64,000 nt of DNA from Pelagibacterium sediminicola (GTDB taxonomy: Bacteria > Pseudomonadota > Alphaproteobacteria > Rhizobiales > Devosiaceae), in the NCBI RefSeq assembly GCF_003390885.1, contig NZ_QMEL01000005.1, positions 62,001 through 126,000 on the forward strand, written 5' to 3'. The translations under genes and the position numbers were made by a program. The notes under the pieces were generated by a model, which was not told where the DNA came from, ran no database searches, and saw only the letters and a list, made by a program, of their open reading frames with translations. Of this stretch, positions 19,333 through 29,429 are shown piece by piece; positions within the stretch are counted from its first letter, which is position 1; each line of letters begins with the position of its first letter.

Positions 19333-20388
19333 TTAATCGAGGCCCAGCATCTTGCGGTTGGCCGCCTTGTCGGTGCCTGCATCCGCAAAGTCGTCGAACG
19401 CCTTTTCAGTGACGCGGATGATATGGCTGGCGATGAACTCGGCGCCTTCCCGCGCCCCGTCCTCGGGGTGTTTTAGCGCGCACTCCCATTCCAGCACGGC
19501 CCATCCGGCAAAATCGTAGGCCGCGAGTTTGGAGAAAATCGAGGCGAAATCGACCTGTCCGTCGCCCAGCGAGCGGAAGCGTCCGGCGCGATCTACCCAG
19601 CCCTGATAGCCGCCATAAACGCCCTGACGCCCGGTCGGGTTGAACTCGGCGTCCTTGACGTGGAACATCTTTATCCGCTCGTGATAGATATCGATGTAAT
19701 CGAGATAGTCGAGTTGCTGCAGCACGAAGTGGCTCGGATCGTAGAGCAAGTTGGCGCGCTTGTGGTTGTTCACGCGCTCAAGGAACATTTCGTAGGAAAT
19801 CCCGTCGTGCAGGTCCTCGCCCGGATGGATTTCGTAGCAGACATCCACCCCCGCCTCGTCGAACGCATCAAGGATCGGCGTCCAGCGCCGCGCCAGTTCA
19901 TCGAACGCTTCCTCGATCAGCCCGGCGGGCCGCTGCGGCCACGGGTAGACATAGGGCCAGGCCAGCGCGCCCGAAAAGGTCGCGTGCTCGGTGATCCCCA
20001 TATTCTGCGATGCCCCGGCGGCCCATTTGAGCTGCTGCACCGCCCATTCCTGGCGCGCCTTGGGGTTGCCGCGCACTTCCGGTGCGGCAAAGCCGTCGAA
20101 CGCCGTGTCATAGGCGGGATGCACGGCAACGAGCTGGCCCTGAAGGTGCGTCGAAAGCTCAGTGATCTCGACACCGTGGCTTGCGGCAATGCCCTTTAAC
20201 TCATCGGCATAGGTCTTTGATTCGGCGGCCTTTTGGAGATCGATGAATCCGGAAACCCAGGTGGGGACCTGAACCCCCTTGTAGCCCAGCCCGGCTGCCC
20301 AGCGGCAAATGTTGTCGAGCGTATCGAACGGCGCCGTGTCGCCCGCGAACTGCGCCAGAAAAATCGCAGGTCCCTTGAGTGTGCGCAT
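19333..20388 (-). CDS. sugar phosphate isomerase/epimerase-like TIM barrel (distal unit)
   Basis: A 351-aa protein of the xylose isomerase-like TIM-barrel (AP endonuclease 2) superfamily. Metal-site candidates are in CYEIHPGEDLHDG, LLYDPSHFVLQ, MFHVKDAEFNP and AVLEWECAL. Start ATG 20388 with GGAGG 6 nt upstream. It is longer than its locus partner (251 aa) and carries extra loops. It is the first gene of the second transcription unit, behind a LacI-type operator (20495-20508). Members act as ketose or keto-inositol epimerases, isomerases or dehydratases. The exact substrate is unknown. Confidence 0.86.
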   Translation of the reverse strand: MRTLKGPAIFLAQFAGDTAPFDTLDNICRWAAGLGYKGVQVPTWVSGFIDLQKAAESKTYADELKGIAASHGVEITELSTHLQGQLVAVHPAYDTAFDGFAAPEVRGNPKARQEWAVQQLKWAAGASQNMGITEHATFSGALAWPYVYPWPQRPAGLIEEAFDELARRWTPILDAFDEAGVDVCYEIHPGEDLHDGISYEMFLERVNNHKRANLLYDPSHFVLQQLDYLDYIDIYHERIKMFHVKDAEFNPTGRQGVYGGYQGWVDRAGRFRSLGDGQVDFASIFSKLAAYDFAGWAVLEWECALKHPEDGAREGAEFIASHIIRVTEKAFDDFADAGTDKAANRKMLGLD

Positions 20389-20494
20389 GAAAATCCTCCG
20401 TTTGTGCGCCAACGCGCAAAGCGCCCGCGCGCGCCTGAATGGCGATTATTTTCGCCTCACTTCTGTGGGCGGCGCATGACGTACGTGCGTCATA

Positions 20495-20508
20495 TGAAAA
20501 CGTTTACA
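20495..20508. promoter_or_regulatory. LacI-family-type operator before the distal sugar unit
   Basis: TGAAAACGTTTACA, a CG-centred 14-bp palindrome with one mismatched pair (ideal TGTAAACGTTTACA), 107 nt before the TIM-barrel gene start. It is related in form to the operators at 26925 and 26959. LacI-family binding is inferred; no regulator gene is in the window. Confidence 0.45.
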
Positions 20509-20562
20509 CGATACTGCGCGCGCTTCTCATGTCAAGCCGTCTCGCCCTTCGCAAAGGGAAGT

Positions 20563-20592
20563 GCCGCGACGCATCCCCCAACGCGCCGCGGC
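20563..20592 (-). terminator. possible hairpin after the proximal sugar operon
   Basis: On the minus strand GCCGCGGCGCG pairs with TGCGTCGCGGC (11 bp with two G-T pairs), 28 nt after the stop of the Gfo/Idh/MocA gene at 20621. There is no T-run, so it could attenuate rather than stop transcription into the distal pair. Confidence 0.35.
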
Positions 20593-20620
20593 CCCCCTCC
20601 CCCCTCAAATATTCGCACGA

Positions 20621-21757
20621 TCAGACGAGCAGCGCCTGCGCTTCGACGGGTCCGAGCGCATCGGGACGCTCGCAGGTCGTCGTCAGCGTGATCGCCTGCC
20701 CGATCTCGGCGGATTTGAGGATGGAGGTCATGATGTCGACGCCATGCAGGGTTGTCTCCAGCGAGCAGCGCGGCTTGCGGCCCGCCTCGATGGCCAGCAT
20801 CATATCAGCCAGCCCCGCCGTACGGTAGTTGGCGAAGGGCGGTCCATTCGGATGCTCCCAATTGGGCACGCCCAGCGGGTGCTTCCATGACTCGACCGTC
20901 TCGCTCACACCGTTGCGCCGCGCCAGCACCAGTTCGCCCCCGAAGAAATTGGGGTCCGGCACATAGAGCGAGCCGTCGGTGCCGTATATTTCCATGTTCT
21001 GATGGGTGTGCGCCTCGACATCCCACGACGCACCCAGTGTCACAAGCGCCCCGTTGTGGAACTCCATGACCGCGTGGATGGTGGTCGGCGTCTCCACACT
21101 CACATATTGCCCGCGCCGCGGTTCGCTGGTGATCTCGCGCTTGTCCCGCGCGGCATTGGCGAACGCAGTCACGCGCTTGACCGGGCCGATAAGGTTGATG
21201 AGGTTGGCGACGTAATAGGGTCCGATATCGAGCACCGGCCCCGCGCCGGGCTTGAAGAAGAAATCGGGGTTGGGATGCCAATGCTCCAGCCCAAAACTCA
21301 TCACGTGGCAGGTGCCCGAAACGATACGCCCGATCGCACCCTCATCGACCAGCGCCCGCGCCTGCTGATGCGCGCCGCCCAGGAACGTATCGGGCGCACA
21401 GCCAACCTGGACGCCTTTTTCGGCGGCAGCGGCCCGCAGTTCCTCGCCCTCTTCGAGCGTCAGGACAAGCGGCTTTTCCGAATAGGCGTGCTTGCCCGCC
21501 GAAATGATGTCCCTCGTCACCCGAAAATGCGCGTCCGGAATGGTGAGATTGACGACGACATCGATCTCGGGATTGGCAAGGAGTTCGTCGGGCATCTGGG
21601 CCGTGACATTGAACTCGCCGGCGCGCGCCTTTGCAGCCTCGGAATAGATATCGGCGATGGCCCGCACCTCAATGCCCTTGAAAAGCGGCGCGAGCTTGAG
21701 ATAGGCGCTCGAAATATTGCCGGCACCCATGATGCCGACGCCGTAGGTCTTACTCAT
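20621..21757 (-). CDS. Gfo/Idh/MocA family sugar oxidoreductase (proximal unit)
   Basis: A 378-aa NAD(P)-dependent oxidoreductase: GIMGAGNISSAYLKLAPLF in the Rossmann fold, AYSEKPLVLTLEEGEEL with the canonical EKP lysine. In the catalytic segment LDIGPYYVANLINLIG the usual histidine of D-x3-H is replaced by tyrosine, a variant I recall in a subgroup of the family, so chemistry may differ from the paralogue at 18172. The stop of the upstream TIM-barrel gene is only 2 nt away, so translation is coupled. It is the last gene of the ABC operon. Confidence 0.88.
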   Translation of the reverse strand: MSKTYGVGIMGAGNISSAYLKLAPLFKGIEVRAIADIYSEAAKARAGEFNVTAQMPDELLANPEIDVVVNLTIPDAHFRVTRDIISAGKHAYSEKPLVLTLEEGEELRAAAAEKGVQVGCAPDTFLGGAHQQARALVDEGAIGRIVSGTCHVMSFGLEHWHPNPDFFFKPGAGPVLDIGPYYVANLINLIGPVKRVTAFANAARDKREITSEPRRGQYVSVETPTTIHAVMEFHNGALVTLGASWDVEAHTHQNMEIYGTDGSLYVPDPNFFGGELVLARRNGVSETVESWKHPLGVPNWEHPNGPPFANYRTAGLADMMLAIEAGRKPRCSLETTLHGVDIMTSILKSAEIGQAITLTTTCERPDALGPVEAQALLV

Positions 21758-21759
21758 TT

Positions 21760-22515
21760 TCAGCGGCTCTCAAATCCTGAAACGGTCGCAAAGGATCGCG
21801 AGGCGAACCGTTCGAGATCGTTGGGGTTGTCGTGTTCCATGACGAAATATCGGGCGCGCGTGCCCGATTTGATGACCTCGGACAGCCTTGCCCAGTCCAT
21901 CGTGCCGTGCCCCACATCGGCCCAGCCATCCTCATCCTCGGCCTCGCCCTCGGGAGCAATGTCCTTGACGTGCACGGCGTTGATGCGCCCGCCGTGATCG
22001 GCGATCCACTTTCTGGGATCGTTATTGCCCCTGACCACCCATGCAACATCCATCTCCCAATCGATATCGGGCGCTCCTTCGAGCAGGATATCCATGGGCA
22101 GGCGCCCGCTGGCCGTGGGCCAGAACTCGAAATGGTGGTTGTGCCAGCCAAAGCCGAAGCCTTCGCCCTTGTAAAAGCGCCCCAGTTCGGCAAGTTCGGC
22201 CGCCAGCGCCACCCAGTCCTCCTCGGGCTGCTTCCACTTCTCGTGGGAGATGGCGGGACAATATAGCGTCTTTGTCCCTACCGTCCTCGCCGTCTCCACC
22301 AGCTTTTCCCGGTCGCGGAGCTGGTCGAGGCTGAAATGGGACGTGGGCATGGCAAGCCCGTGCCGGTCCAGTAGCGCGCGCAGGGCGGCCGGGTCGGCAA
22401 ACAGCCCCCCGAACCCTTCCACATTCCTGTACCCGATGCGGGCCAGCAGCGCGAAAGTGTCTTCGAGCGGGGGAAAATTACGGGCGCTATAAAGTTGGAA
22501 CGAAATTGTACTCAT
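21760..22515 (-). CDS. sugar phosphate isomerase/epimerase-like TIM barrel (proximal unit)
   Basis: A 251-aa TIM barrel with the motif GFGWHNHHFEF typical of the YcjR/inosose-isomerase branch. The metal ligands are likely in WEMDVAWVVRG, NAVHVKDIAPEG and RYFVMEHDNPND. It lies between the ABC ATPase gene (18 nt) and the oxidoreductase gene (2 nt). In 3-keto-glycoside pathways such enzymes act on the C3-oxidised sugar made by the Gfo/Idh/MocA partner. That role is proposed here from gene pairing, not proven. Confidence 0.87.
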   Translation of the reverse strand: MSTISFQLYSARNFPPLEDTFALLARIGYRNVEGFGGLFADPAALRALLDRHGLAMPTSHFSLDQLRDREKLVETARTVGTKTLYCPAISHEKWKQPEEDWVALAAELAELGRFYKGEGFGFGWHNHHFEFWPTASGRLPMDILLEGAPDIDWEMDVAWVVRGNNDPRKWIADHGGRINAVHVKDIAPEGEAEDEDGWADVGHGTMDWARLSEVIKSGTRARYFVMEHDNPNDLERFASRSFATVSGFESR

Positions 22516-22533
22516 CGGTGATCAGCCTTTGGA

Positions 22534-23621
<1,088 letters not shown>

Positions 23622-23625
<4 letters not shown>

Positions 23626-24566
23626 CCTTTGACCGCGCCAGCCGCCACCCCACGGACGAACAGGCGCCCGGACAGGAAATAGACGATCAGCGGCACGAGC
23701 CCGGTCAGCATCGTCGCTGCCATGTTGACATTGTATTCGGGAGTCCCCTGCGCCGAGTTGACGATGTTGTTGAGCTGAACCGTCATCGGCAGGTTGGGCG
23801 TTCCGGCAAAGACCGCGCCGAACAGGAAGTCGTTCCAGATGCCCGTGACCTGAAGGATCAGCGCCACGACCACGATGGGAAGCGACATCGGCAGCATGAC
23901 CTCGAGGAAGATGCGCCAGAAGCCTGCCCCATCCACACGCGCCGCCTTGAAAAGCTCGACCGGAAGCGATGCGAAATAGTTCCTGAACAGCAATGTCAGG
24001 ATGGGCATGCCGAAAATCGTATGCACGAGAATGACCGCCCATATGGTGCCGAAGATCTTGAGTTCACGCGTGATCATCACCAGCGGATAGAGGAACACCT
24101 GGTAAGGGATGAACGAGCCGAAGATCAGGACGGCAAAGAAGATTTCCGAGCCCTTGAACTTCCAGTTGACCAGCGCATAGCCGTTGACCGCCGCCACTGC
24201 GGTAGACACCAGCACGCTGGGAATGAGGATCTTGACCGAGTTCCAGAAGCCGGGGCTGAGCCCCTGGCAGGTAAGCCCCGTACAGGCCGACGACCAGGCC
24301 TTGACCCACGCCTCGCCCGTAAATTCGACAGGCGGCGCAAAGATGTTCCCGAACCGGATCTCGGGCATGGTTTTGAACGAGGTCATCACCATGATGTACA
24401 TCGGGAAGAGATAGTAGAGGCAGGCCACGAACAGGATCGAATAGATGATGACCCGCTTGGGCGTGAAGAACGGCTGGGGCCTGGGGCCCTGCGGGCCCGC
24501 GAAATCCGTCCGGCCGGAGACGGCATCGAGCGCGACCGTGGTCGAAATCACCGTGGGATTGCTCAT
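23622..24566 (-). CDS. carbohydrate ABC transporter permease (MalG/GtsC-like)
   Basis: A 314-aa inner-membrane permease with about six helices, starting with IIYSILFVACLYYLFPMYIM after a cytosolic N-terminus. The EAA-loop-like segment is AARVDGAGFWRIFLEVMLP. The start ATG 24566 overlaps the preceding permease stop by 4 nt (ATGA). It works with the 24563-25501 permease as the heteromeric channel. Confidence 0.94.
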
Positions 24567-25501
24567 GACTTTTTCTCCCCCCCGCCAAATTCGAGAATGG
24601 CCCACGGAATGACGATGATCATGACAGTGACCAGCATCATGGTCGATGCGGCGAGCGCCTGCCCGATATTGCCGGCGGTGAACATGTAGTCATAAACGTA
24701 TTTGGCCGGGACTTCCGAGGCGATGCCGGGGCCCCCGTTCGTCAGCGCCACGACCAGATCGTAAAGGCGCACGATGCCGGACCCGGCGATGACGACAGCC
24801 GTCACCAGCACGCCGCGCATCATGGGCAGAACGATGAAGATATAGGTCTGCCACGTCGGGATGCCATCGACGCGCGAGGCCTTCCAGATTTCTTCGTCAA
24901 TGCCCCGCAACCCCGCCAGCATGAGCACCATCATGAACCCGGTGCCCTGCCACAGCCCCGCGATCAACAGCGCGAAGATGACCATGTCGGAATTGAGTAT
25001 CCAGTCGAAGGTGAAGCTTTCCCAGCCCATGCCCCGGATCGTGCCCTGAAGCCCGAGCGTGGGGTTCATGATCCACTGCCAGACAAGGCCCGTAACAATG
25101 AAGGACAAGGCGAACGGATAGAGCATGATGGTGCGGAAGGCGTCCTCGAACCGCACCTTCTGGTCGATCAGCACTGCGAGCAGAAACCCGATGGTCAGTG
25201 TGAAGACGAGCGAAAACGCGCCATAGAGTGCAAGATTGCGCACCGAGACGTTCCAGCGGGACGTCGAGAACAGGCGGTTGTACTGATCGAGCCCGGTAAA
25301 CGACCCGGTCGGCAAGAGGCGCGAATTGGTGAACGAGAACCAGACGGTCCAGAGCGTGCAGCCGATAAAGACGACCAGCACGATGGCAATCATCGGCGTC
25401 GCTGCGATCTTGGCTGCCAGATTGCGGGTGAAGAGTTGGCGGATGGATCGCCAGAAGCGCGAGCCTTCCGTGGCGGTGTCGCCTGCCGCTGCAATAGTCA
25501 A
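24563..25501 (-). CDS. carbohydrate ABC transporter permease (MalF/GtsB-like)
   Basis: A 312-aa inner-membrane permease with six predicted helices (first AATPMIAIVLVVFIGCTLWTV). The EAA-like loop is KASRVDGIPTWQTYIFIVLP. It lies 81 nt after the binding-protein gene, a gap often used for differential expression of binding protein over channel. It pairs with the downstream permease. Confidence 0.94.
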   Translation of the reverse strand: MTIAAAGDTATEGSRFWRSIRQLFTRNLAAKIAATPMIAIVLVVFIGCTLWTVWFSFTNSRLLPTGSFTGLDQYNRLFSTSRWNVSVRNLALYGAFSLVFTLTIGFLLAVLIDQKVRFEDAFRTIMLYPFALSFIVTGLVWQWIMNPTLGLQGTIRGMGWESFTFDWILNSDMVIFALLIAGLWQGTGFMMVLMLAGLRGIDEEIWKASRVDGIPTWQTYIFIVLPMMRGVLVTAVVIAGSGIVRLYDLVVALTNGGPGIASEVPAKYVYDYMFTAGNIGQALAASTMMLVTVMIIVIPWAILEFGGGEKKS

Positions 25502-25582
25502 GGTCGTTTCCTCCCGGGAAAACAGCGCGTCCGACCTTTTTTCAAGGCCGGGCGCGCCGGTCGTCTCAGCTATGCAGTGCGC

Positions 25583-26824
25583 TTAGTCGGCACTCTCGAT
25601 GATCGAAGCATAGCGGTCGATATAGGCGTCGACCGAGATGTTATCGTCATTGATGAACTCGATGCTGAGGTCCTGAAGCTGCTGCTGGGTGTCGCTCGAA
25701 AGCGCAAAGTCACCCGAGGGCAGCAGGCCGTTGTCGAGCAGCACGAGCGCCTTCTGCATGCAGGCATTGGCCTGGCTCAGATCGATGTCGGTACGGATCG
25801 GCATCGAGCCCTTCTTGAGGTTGAACGCAAGCTGGGCCTCCGGCGAGAGCAGGATACGCGCAAGCTGGGTCTGCGCCTCGATCACTGCCGGATCGGTGCC
25901 TTCAGGCAGAACCGGGAAGTAGAAGGAATCGCCACCACCGGTCAGCATGTCGTTGAGGCCGAGCGCCGGGAGACACTCGTAATCCTCGCCCGGAACGCCG
26001 CCGGCGATCTGCAGGTCGCCCTGGAGCCAGTCACCGTGGATATTGCCGGCCGCTTCACCGGCCAGAAGCTGGTTGCCCACGTCGCCGAAGCTGGGCACCT
26101 GCATTTCGGGAGAAATGACCGAACGCAGATCATCCAGCGCCTCGGCAACCTCGCGGAACTTGTCGCTGCGCACCGCTTCGACGCTCTTGTCGCGGTTGAT
26201 CGCGATGATCAGATCCGTGCCGCCGATACCGGCGATGAGCACGCCCGGAACGCCCGAGATGGGCCAGCCCGAAGCAAGGCCGAAGGGCAGGATGCCGGCT
26301 TCCTCGAGCGCGGGCCAGCTATCGACATATTCGTTCCAGTCGGTGGGAACCGGCTGACCGATCTTCTCATAGGCGGCGGTGGAGAGCCACAGCCAGTCCC
26401 ACGAGTGGATGTTGATCGGGAAGCAATAGATGCGCCCTTCATAGGTGCAGGGCTCGAGAAGCGATTCATCGACGTAGAAGTCGCGGATGTTCATTTCTTC
26501 CGCGATGTCGGTCAGGTCGCGCATCAACCCGGCCTGGATCAGCTCTTCGGCGTCGCGGCCGGTGTTCATCTGGGTGGCGCCCATCGGGTTGCCGCCAAGG
26601 ATGCGGCTGATGATGACGGGATTGGCGCCGGTACCCGAACCGGCAAGGGCGCTGTCCACCCAGGTATTGCCGGTCTCTTCTTCAAAGATGCGGGCGAACT
26701 CGGCGATGGACGCCGCCTCGCCGGCGGACGTCCACCAGTGCGTGACCTCGAGCTCCACCGCCGGAACGGCGGTCGCGCTCATGAGAGCGGCTGCGAAACC
26801 CGCAGCCACAGCAAATCTCTTCAT
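25583..26824 (-). CDS. sugar ABC transporter substrate-binding protein (GtsA-like)
   Basis: A 413-aa periplasmic binding protein with an N-terminal signal peptide (MKRFAVAAGFAAALMSATAVPA). The mature start VELEVTHWWTSAGEAASI is characteristic of the glucose/mannose-type GtsA family, as is INIHSWDWLWLS. Start ATG 26824 with GGGAGG about 8 nt upstream. First gene of the leftward operon and preceded by two CG-centred operators. The GtsA resemblance suggests an aldohexose or a small glucoside as ligand; the identity is not readable from sequence. Confidence 0.94.
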   Translation of the reverse strand: MKRFAVAAGFAAALMSATAVPAVELEVTHWWTSAGEAASIAEFARIFEEETGNTWVDSALAGSGTGANPVIISRILGGNPMGATQMNTGRDAEELIQAGLMRDLTDIAEEMNIRDFYVDESLLEPCTYEGRIYCFPINIHSWDWLWLSTAAYEKIGQPVPTDWNEYVDSWPALEEAGILPFGLASGWPISGVPGVLIAGIGGTDLIIAINRDKSVEAVRSDKFREVAEALDDLRSVISPEMQVPSFGDVGNQLLAGEAAGNIHGDWLQGDLQIAGGVPGEDYECLPALGLNDMLTGGGDSFYFPVLPEGTDPAVIEAQTQLARILLSPEAQLAFNLKKGSMPIRTDIDLSQANACMQKALVLLDNGLLPSGDFALSSDTQQQLQDLSIEFINDDNISVDAYIDRYASIIESAD

Positions 26825-26924
26825 GAAAATGTCCTCCCAAAGGTTTGTCCAAGGAGATCCGAAGACCCCCTTCTCCTCCATCTCCGCTTCCTTGACGCTT
26901 TAGCGTCCCTCCATGAAACGAATA

Positions 26925-26938
26925 TGTAATCGATTACA
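26925..26938. promoter_or_regulatory. LacI-type operator 1 of the sugar operon
   Basis: TGTAATCGATTACA, a perfect 14-bp palindrome with central CG, 101 nt before the binding-protein start. The form is that of a LacI/GalR-family operator. Confidence 0.6.
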
Positions 26939-26958
26939 ATTCTCACTATCAGTATGAA

Positions 26959-26972
26959 TGAAATCGATTGCA
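26959..26972. promoter_or_regulatory. LacI-type operator 2 of the sugar operon
   Basis: TGAAATCGATTGCA matches operator 1 at 12 of 14 positions and is centred 34 bp from it, a little over three helical turns, so two dimers could bind the same face. The rest of 26825-27110 holds no gene. Confidence 0.5.
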
Positions 26973-27116
26973 CGAGCTTTCAACAATCGGAGCCACCCTG
27001 TCAATAGGGTTATGCTACAAAAGTTGTAGCCACCGTTCCGCAGCTTTCCCCCGCCGGAGAAATTTTCCCTGACCTCAACACCGCTCCTGACAAGCGCCCG
27101 CATATGCGCTAGAGCA

Positions 27117-27312
27117 TTTCAGGTTTTGACGGAATCAAGAAGGTCCGTGTCGGCGGAAGCGCCCTTCTGGTCCCCGGTAATAAATACCGGGGTGACATTG
27201 GAGGAAGGGAAAGCTGGCAGAAAACACCATTGTCATTCCGGCATTTATTGCCGGAATCCAGCACAGGTCCTCCAGGATGGCGGAAACTGGATGTTTCCGT
27301 CAAAATCTGAAA
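27117..27312. mobile_element. MITE-like element with 18-bp terminal inverted repeats and two family D hairpins
   Basis: TTTCAGGTTTTGACGGAA (27117-27134) is the inverted copy of TTCCGTCAAAATCTGAAA (27295-27312) at 17 of 18 positions. Between them lie two family D hairpins (27172-27192 with loop ATAAA; 27235-27257 with loop TTTAT). The element is about 196 bp, has no coding capacity and ends 35 nt before tRNA-Arg. Fragments resembling its ends occur near 58050 and 61146. Confidence 0.6.
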
Positions 27313-27347
27313 CGATCCAGACGATGCTGGCGCCGGACAGGATCGAG

Positions 27348-27424
27348 GGCCCCGTAGCTCAGCCGGATAGAGCAGTAGCCTTCTAAGCTATTGGTCGCAG
27401 GTTCGAATCCTGCCGGGGTCGCCA
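27348..27424 (+). tRNA. tRNA-Arg (anticodon TCT)
   Basis: A complete 77-nt cloverleaf with encoded CCA: acceptor GGCCCCG/CGGGGTC, D arm GCTC...GAGC, anticodon stem GTAGC/GCTAT with loop CTTCTAA (anticodon TCT), T arm GCAGG TTCGAAT CCTGC. Reads AGA codons, rare in this GC-rich genome. Confidence 0.97.
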
Positions 27425-27563
27425 ACCACAAAAACCACCGCCGCACCTTGCTTGATTCACATCAACGCTGGCCGCCGGGCCCGTGCTAGACTATTGCATG
27501 TATGGACGGAAACAGGGTCTGCCTGCCACCAGGGCAAGACCGGGCCAAGCCAAGGAGGCGGAT

Positions 27564-27998
27564 ATGTACAAGCACATTCTCATCGCGACCGACGGGTCGG
27601 AACTCGCAACCAAGGGTCTCGATCACGGCCTGAAACTGGCCAAGCTGGCGGGCGCGAGCGTGATCATCGTCACGGTGACCGATGTCTGGGCATCGAGCGC
27701 GCTGGCCGCCGCCGGCCCCGCCACCATCGCCGAATACGAGAACGCGATGAACGAGGCCGTGGACGACATTCTCAAGGAAGCTTCCAAAATGGCCGAGGAT
27801 AGCGGCGTGGAATACAAGACCCTCCACATCCCCAACCGCTACGCCGCCGACGCGATCATCGAAACCGCGCAGGGACAGGGCGCCGACCTGATCGTCATGG
27901 CCTCCCACGGCCGCCGCGGCTTCCGCAAGCTCATCCTGGGCAGCCAGACCACCGAAGTCCTCCAGTCGAGCACCGTGCCGGTGCTGGTGGTGCGGTAG
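27564..27998 (+). CDS. universal stress protein (UspA family)
   Basis: A 144-aa cytosolic UspA-fold protein. The ATP-binding signature is present: ILIATDGSE at the N-terminus and MASHGRRGFRKLILGSQTTEVLQSS near the end (G-2x-G-9x-G(S/T) type). Start ATG 27564 with AAGGAGG 8 nt upstream. It follows tRNA-Arg but has its own gap of 139 nt. A hairpin terminator follows. Specific function unknown; Usp proteins support survival in starvation or stress. Confidence 0.93.
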   Translation: MYKHILIATDGSELATKGLDHGLKLAKLAGASVIIVTVTDVWASSALAAAGPATIAEYENAMNEAVDDILKEASKMAEDSGVEYKTLHIPNRYAADAIIETAQGQGADLIVMASHGRRGFRKLILGSQTTEVLQSSTVPVLVVR

Positions 27999-28016
27999 AG
28001 GCTATCTCCGCCGCGA

Positions 28017-28042
28017 TCCCGGCTATCGCCGGGAGTGTTTTG
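28017..28042 (+). terminator. hairpin terminator of the usp gene
   Basis: TCCCGGC, loop TATC, GCCGGGA, then GTGTTTTGCTTT, 19 nt after the stop. Stem of 7 bp with a broken T-run. Confidence 0.5.
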
Positions 28043-28133
28043 CTTTGGACTTCTGTGAGATGCCGTACGCCCCGGCTCTTTCGCTCCCTCCCCTTGAGGC
28101 AGGGCTATCGCATCTAGATTAGCGAGTGTGGCT

Positions 28134-28258
28134 TCACCCCTCCCTAGCCCTCCCCATCAAGGGGAGGGTGTTTCCTTTGCTTGGCCGTCTTCCTACGCAC
28201 AAGGCCAGCACCTCCCCCTTGTGGGGGAGGTTGGGAGGGGGGATCGGCGCAAGCCGAA
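28134..28258. repeat. family B repeat, copy 2
   Basis: TCACCCCTCCC...CCCCATCAAGGGGAGGGTG, then CACCTCCCCCTTGTGGGGGAGG...GGGAGGG, then TCGGCGCAAGCCGAA, in the same order as at 6307. It fills the 319-nt gap between convergent usp and the DUF192 gene; nothing else is seen in that gap. Confidence 0.8.
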
Positions 28259-28317
28259 GTATGCGAGAGCGCTACCCTCAAGGGGAAGGGGCGAAACCAG
28301 CCGGGCCCGAACCGCCC

Positions 28318-28782
28318 CTAATCCCCCGCCACCCGTGGATGCACGAGCGTATCGCCCGCGCCGATTCCCAGCTCCGCCGCCCTGCCTCCGGGAATTTCGA
28401 GCACGAATCGCACCGGTTCTCCCGAGGGAATCGGCGTTTCGTCGTGGGGGATGGCGTTTTCGTGCACGCGCACGATTTCGCCATTGGCGCGGATGAACAC
28501 CATATCGAGCGGGATCAGCGTATTGCGCATCCAGAACGAGACGGGCCGCTCGTTGAAAAAATCAAACAGCATGCCCGCATCGGGCGCCAGTTCCCGCCGG
28601 AACATCAACCCGCGCGAGGTGGCCGCGGGCGTATCGGCGATCTCGATTGAAAAGATGAATTCGTCTTTGCCCGAAACGATTGTGGCCGATGTTTCATCCA
28701 CAGCATGAACCTGCGTCGCGCCCAGCGCGCACACCAGAGCGATCCAGAGCCCGGCAACGAATCGCCTGATATCCATTCTCAT
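28318..28782 (-). CDS. exported DUF192 protein
   Basis: A 154-aa protein with a signal peptide (FVAGLWIALVCALGATQVHA) followed by a DUF192 domain of about 110 residues: SRGLMFRRELAPDAGMLFDF, VSFWMRNTLIPLDMVFI, VLEIPGGRAAELGI. Starts: ATG 28782 after GGGAGGCG (spacing about 9); ATG 28776 is possible. DUF192 proteins are periplasmic and of unknown function. It lies 26 nt after the double-CSD gene on the same strand, an arrangement I recall as common in Hyphomicrobiales, so the two are probably one operon. Confidence 0.88.
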   Translation of the reverse strand: MRMDIRRFVAGLWIALVCALGATQVHAVDETSATIVSGKDEFIFSIEIADTPAATSRGLMFRRELAPDAGMLFDFFNERPVSFWMRNTLIPLDMVFIRANGEIVRVHENAIPHDETPIPSGEPVRFVLEIPGGRAAELGIGAGDTLVHPRVAGD

Positions 28783-28808
28783 CCGCACATCGCCTCCCCG
28801 ACGGCGCA

Positions 28809-29429
28809 CTAATGCGAGGATGGCCCGTCGCCCCAACCATCGGGCCGGATTTCAGCGACCATAAGGCCCTTCGGCCCGTCGCCATAGCGCGCGAAAACGA
28901 ACTGGCCGGGCCGCAATTCGGTGATGCCGAACCGGCGCAGGGTTTCCATATGGACGAAAATATCGGGATGCCCCTCCCCGGCCGAAAGAAAGCCGAAGCC
29001 GCGCACCCTGTTGAACCATTTGACTTCCAGCCGCTCGAGCCCCGAGGTCGGCTCGACCTGCACATGGGTGCGGGCGGCAGGCATCTGGGATGGATGGCGC
29101 GCCGTGGTCTCGTCCATGGAAAGGATGCGGAAGGCCTGCAGGCCCCCGGGGCGATTGAGCGCCTCGACGACGATTCGCGCGCCCTCATAGGCGGTCTGGT
29201 AGCCGTCGCGCCGCAGGCATGTCACGTGCAGCAACACGTCCGGCCCACCCGCATCGGGCACAATGAAGCCGAATCCCTTGCCAGCATCGAACCACTTGAT
29301 CGCACCGGCGATCTCGATCACGTCGAGTTCGCCACCGGGAGCAACGCCTGTATCGCGCATTTCCCTGCCCGCTTCGCCAGCAGGATCAAACCCGCTTTGC
29401 GCCGCGATCGATGTGTCCTTTGCCCCCAT
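28809..29429 (-). CDS. double cold-shock-domain protein
   Basis: A 206-aa cytosolic protein with two tandem CSDs. CSD1 (about 36-105) has GAIKWFDAGKGFGFIVPD; CSD2 (about 133-200) has VKWFNRVRGFGFLSAGEGHPDIFVHM, split by a proline/alanine linker. The RNP-1 (KGFGFI, RGFGFL) and RNP-2-like (VLLHV, IFVHM) motifs are kept in both, so both may bind single-stranded RNA or DNA. ATG 29429 is chosen because upstream in-frame sequence lacks homology. The leader holds a CACAAATTTGTG palindrome at 29573-29584. Confidence 0.9.
   Translation of the reverse strand: MGAKDTSIAAQSGFDPAGEAGREMRDTGVAPGGELDVIEIAGAIKWFDAGKGFGFIVPDAGGPDVLLHVTCLRRDGYQTAYEGARIVVEALNRPGGLQAFRILSMDETTARHPSQMPAARTHVQVEPTSGLERLEVKWFNRVRGFGFLSAGEGHPDIFVHMETLRRFGITELRPGQFVFARYGDGPKGLMVAEIRPDGWGDGPSSH

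Noticed and set aside
25436-26929. Plus-strand frame of about 500 codons opposite the sugar-binding protein gene
   Set aside because: Antisense shadow without recognisable domains; the binding protein has a clear signal peptide and family motifs.
27126-27386. Small protein ending in GPVAQPDRAVAF
   Set aside because: The familiar false translation of a tRNA gene (tRNA-Arg at 27348) plus a repeat.
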